NCBI GenBank assembly: GCA_937949245.1 | Contig: CALEEC010000090.1 | Span: 1-33,895, forward strand | From: an uncultured Gemmataceae bacterium | Lineage (GTDB): Bacteria > Planctomycetota > Planctomycetia > Gemmatales > Gemmataceae | Direction of reading: 5' to 3' | DNA length: 33,895 nucleotides | Shown: positions 32,839 through 33,895 of the stretch, in pieces | Layout: each line of letters starts with the position of its first letter | How positions within the stretch are numbered: position 1 is the stretch's first letter | The notes under the pieces: generated by a model | What the model was told of the DNA's origin: nothing | What the model saw: the letters and a program-made list of their open reading frames with translations, nothing else | The model's database searches: none | Position numbers and translations under genes: made by a program

Positions 32839-33513
32839 TCAAACCAACGGCGTGCGGCGGGATTGGCTTTCCATTTGCTGCCGAAGGTGAGCGAAATAGC
32901 GGGTCAGGTCGTCGGCATCCTTGACTTGGCCCCGCGAACAACTGCCGCTGGAACAGCCCGAAGTGCCACTCCCACACGACGAACACCCCCCGCCCGAGGT
33001 CGAACCGCAGTCGGGTTTTCCGCACGTCGGAGTATCGCCGGACAATTTCGCTTGGGGCACCTGCGTCAAATCGTACAGTTGAACCACCAGGCCGTGCTGT
33101 CGGCACAACGCTTCGACCACCGGCGACAGATCACATTCGCCCCACGGCAGCAACTCGACGACCGCGATTTGACCGTCGAACAACACTTCTACATCGATCG
33201 CCATCACCGGCAATTGTTGTTGACTAACTTGGGCCGTGAAATCACGCAACAGGTTGGCCTCGCGGTTGCGTAGGTACTGTTCGTGTTCCCGATCGTCAGC
33301 GTTGGCTAGCCGCAACAGTTCGCCCAACGGCAGCGCTTGGGCCGGACGTTGGGCCGGGCAAAGTACACTGCCCAGTTCGATGCCCCGTTGCGTGCGGATA
33401 ACGACCGCGTCCCCCCGTTGCAGCGGTACTGCTGCACCGGATGCCTCGGCCGATTCGACCCAGCGAAAGCGACTAACGTATCCCGCTCGACCGTATTGGA
33501 TTAGCCATTCCAT
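32839..33513 (-). CDS. PSP1 domain protein (RicT/YaaT-like) with Cys-rich tail
   Basis: A 224-residue PSP1-family protein. In Bacillus the relative YaaT/RicT works with RicA and RicF in a complex that carries [4Fe-4S] clusters and affects RNase Y and phosphorelay output. The PSP1 core covers about 5-150 (GDAVVIRTQRGIELGSVL, REANLLRDF, DVEVLFDGQIAVVELLPWG). Residues 160-195 are Gly/Ser-rich and hold six cysteines with spacing C164-x4-C169-x7-C177-x2-C180-x6-C187-x4-C192, which could bind iron-sulfur or zinc. The end (196-224) is a charged helix. The start is ATG 33513; only a weak GAGTGAT precedes it. It lies 217 bases downstream of the lpd gene on the same strand. RicA and RicF are not present in the window. 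Confidence 0.83.
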   Translation of the reverse strand: MEWLIQYGRAGYVSRFRWVESAEASGAAVPLQRGDAVVIRTQRGIELGSVLCPAQRPAQALPLGELLRLANADDREHEQYLRNREANLLRDFTAQVSQQQLPVMAIDVEVLFDGQIAVVELLPWGECDLSPVVEALCRQHGLVVQLYDLTQVPQAKLSGDTPTCGKPDCGSTSGGGCSSCGSGTSGCSSGSCSRGQVKDADDLTRYFAHLRQQMESQSRRTPLV

Positions 33514-33582
33514 GCATCTATCACTCGCGGCCTTCGATCGCTACCCTGGCCAAAGATCGATCCTCGAACCGAGGCACGCGGT

Positions 33583-33606
33583 AGCCGACCTGGGCGGTTT
33601 CTCGAT
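33583..33606 (+). repeat. direct repeat, left copy (AGCCGACCTG...CGGTT...CGAT)
   Basis: Matches the copy at 33689-33712 at 19 of 24 positions; the differences are GG/AA in the middle and TCT/GAG near the end. The pair brackets the GGTGTCC repeats at 33601-33661. Confidence 0.55.
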
Positions 33607-33661
33607 TTTGGTGTCCATTTCCCGATCTTGGTGTCCGGCCGCATCTCGTCGTTCTGGTGCC
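33601..33661 (+). repeat. three imperfect GGTGTCC-type tandem repeats
   Basis: CTCGATTTTGGTGTCC (33601-33616), CCCGATCTTGGTGTCC (33621-33636) and a diverged TCGTCGTTCTGGTGCCC (about 33645-33661) occur at about 20-26-base spacing between the PSP1 and lpd genes. An inverse GGAACACCAAG follows at 33680-33690. Confidence 0.55.
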
Positions 33662-33688
33662 CGTAGTGCCCGAGGTGGGGGAACACCA

Positions 33689-33712
33689 AGCCGACCTGAA
33701 CGGTTGAGCGAT
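33689..33712 (+). repeat. direct repeat, right copy (AGCCGACCTG...CGGTT...CGAT)
   Basis: Partner of 33583-33606. It ends 16 bases before the lpd stop codon. Confidence 0.55.
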
Positions 33713-33728
33713 CTCAGCCTCAGCGGCA

Positions 33729-33895
33729 TCAGGCATGCAGCGGCGCACCGGCGTAAGCCATGCGTGCCGCTTCGGCCAACGATTCGGACAACGTCGGGTG
33801 CGCATGCGTGATGCGGGCAATGTCCTCGGCGGAACCGACGAACTCCATGGCCGTCACCGCTTCGGCGATCATATCGGAAGCACGCGGACCAAAGA
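33729..33895 (-). CDS. lpdA: dihydrolipoyl dehydrogenase, C-terminal end (partial)
   Basis: Only the last 54 codons are in the window; the gene continues past the right edge. The read-through frame on the minus strand carries [12 protein letters not shown] and then the HAHPTLSE segment. Its His and the Glu five residues later are the catalytic dyad of the interface domain in dihydrolipoamide dehydrogenase (E3). The stop TGA follows GAPLHA. E3 re-oxidises lipoyl groups of the pyruvate and 2-oxoglutarate dehydrogenase complexes and the glycine cleavage system, using FAD and NAD+. It was found by translating the edge, because it has no start in the window. Which complex it serves depends on neighbours outside the window. 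Confidence 0.9.
   Translation of the reverse strand, partial: FGPRASDMIAEAVTAMEFVGSAEDIARITHAHPTLSESLAEAARMAYAGAPLHA

Overview
The window looks like chromosomal DNA from a planctomycete, most probably of the Gemmata/Zavarzinella (Gemmataceae) type. The support is indirect: a 2112-residue receptor kinase with two kinase domains and a helical-repeat tail, a small lipoprotein with a planctomycete-style L-x-G-x-W domain, a DUF11-rich lipoprotein, a Gram-negative cell plan (TonB-dependent receptor, lipopolysaccharide-kinase-like protein), and short GC-rich palindromes scattered between genes. No 16S rRNA or species marker is present, so the assignment is an inference. I see no transposase, integrase, prophage, CRISPR array, tRNA or rRNA.

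Layout. Positions 2-8025 (+): a cassette of two paralogous von Willebrand A (VWA) proteins and a coiled-coil protein (the first VWA gene is cut by the window edge), protoporphyrinogen oxidase (hemG), ADP-glucose pyrophosphorylase (glgC) and a lipoprotein. Positions 8109-18357 (-): a TonB-dependent receptor, the giant double kinase and pgsA. Positions 18663-19913 (+): a YdjM/DUF457-type membrane protein with a long Pro/Thr/Ser tail. Positions 20073-24421 (-): pdxJ, a membrane protein whose gene overlaps it by 4 bp, and a GH63-like glucosidase. Positions 24969-29175 (+): a DUF11-type lipoprotein and a protein with two WaaP/Kdo-kinase-like domains. Positions 29330-31269 (-): a Nudix hydrolase and a carotenoid oxygenase, probably one operon. 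Positions 31482-32705 (+): a CBS-CBS-PP2C phosphatase. Positions 32839-33895 (-): a PSP1 (RicT-like) protein with a cysteine-rich tail, and the C-terminal end of dihydrolipoyl dehydrogenase.

How the genes relate. Most are independent housekeeping or envelope functions: haem, glycogen precursor, phospholipid, vitamin B6 and 2-oxoacid dehydrogenase. Phosphorylation signalling is over-represented. There are four kinase folds in two proteins, each built as a tandem pair, plus one PP2C phosphatase. Nothing in the sequence shows that they act on each other.

The least explained material is the VWA/VWA/coiled-coil cassette at the left edge and the intergenic DNA. The intergenic DNA holds (i) a family of terminator-like elements with a GCCGACGAC/GTCGTCGG stem, five copies in both orientations, three of them clustered between two divergent genes; (ii) GC-rich stems closed by an AAC-type loop; and (iii) a roughly 114-nt segment after glgC that can fold into a long closing stem around two hairpins. 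Structural claims come from reading complementarity by eye; no folding or database search was run.
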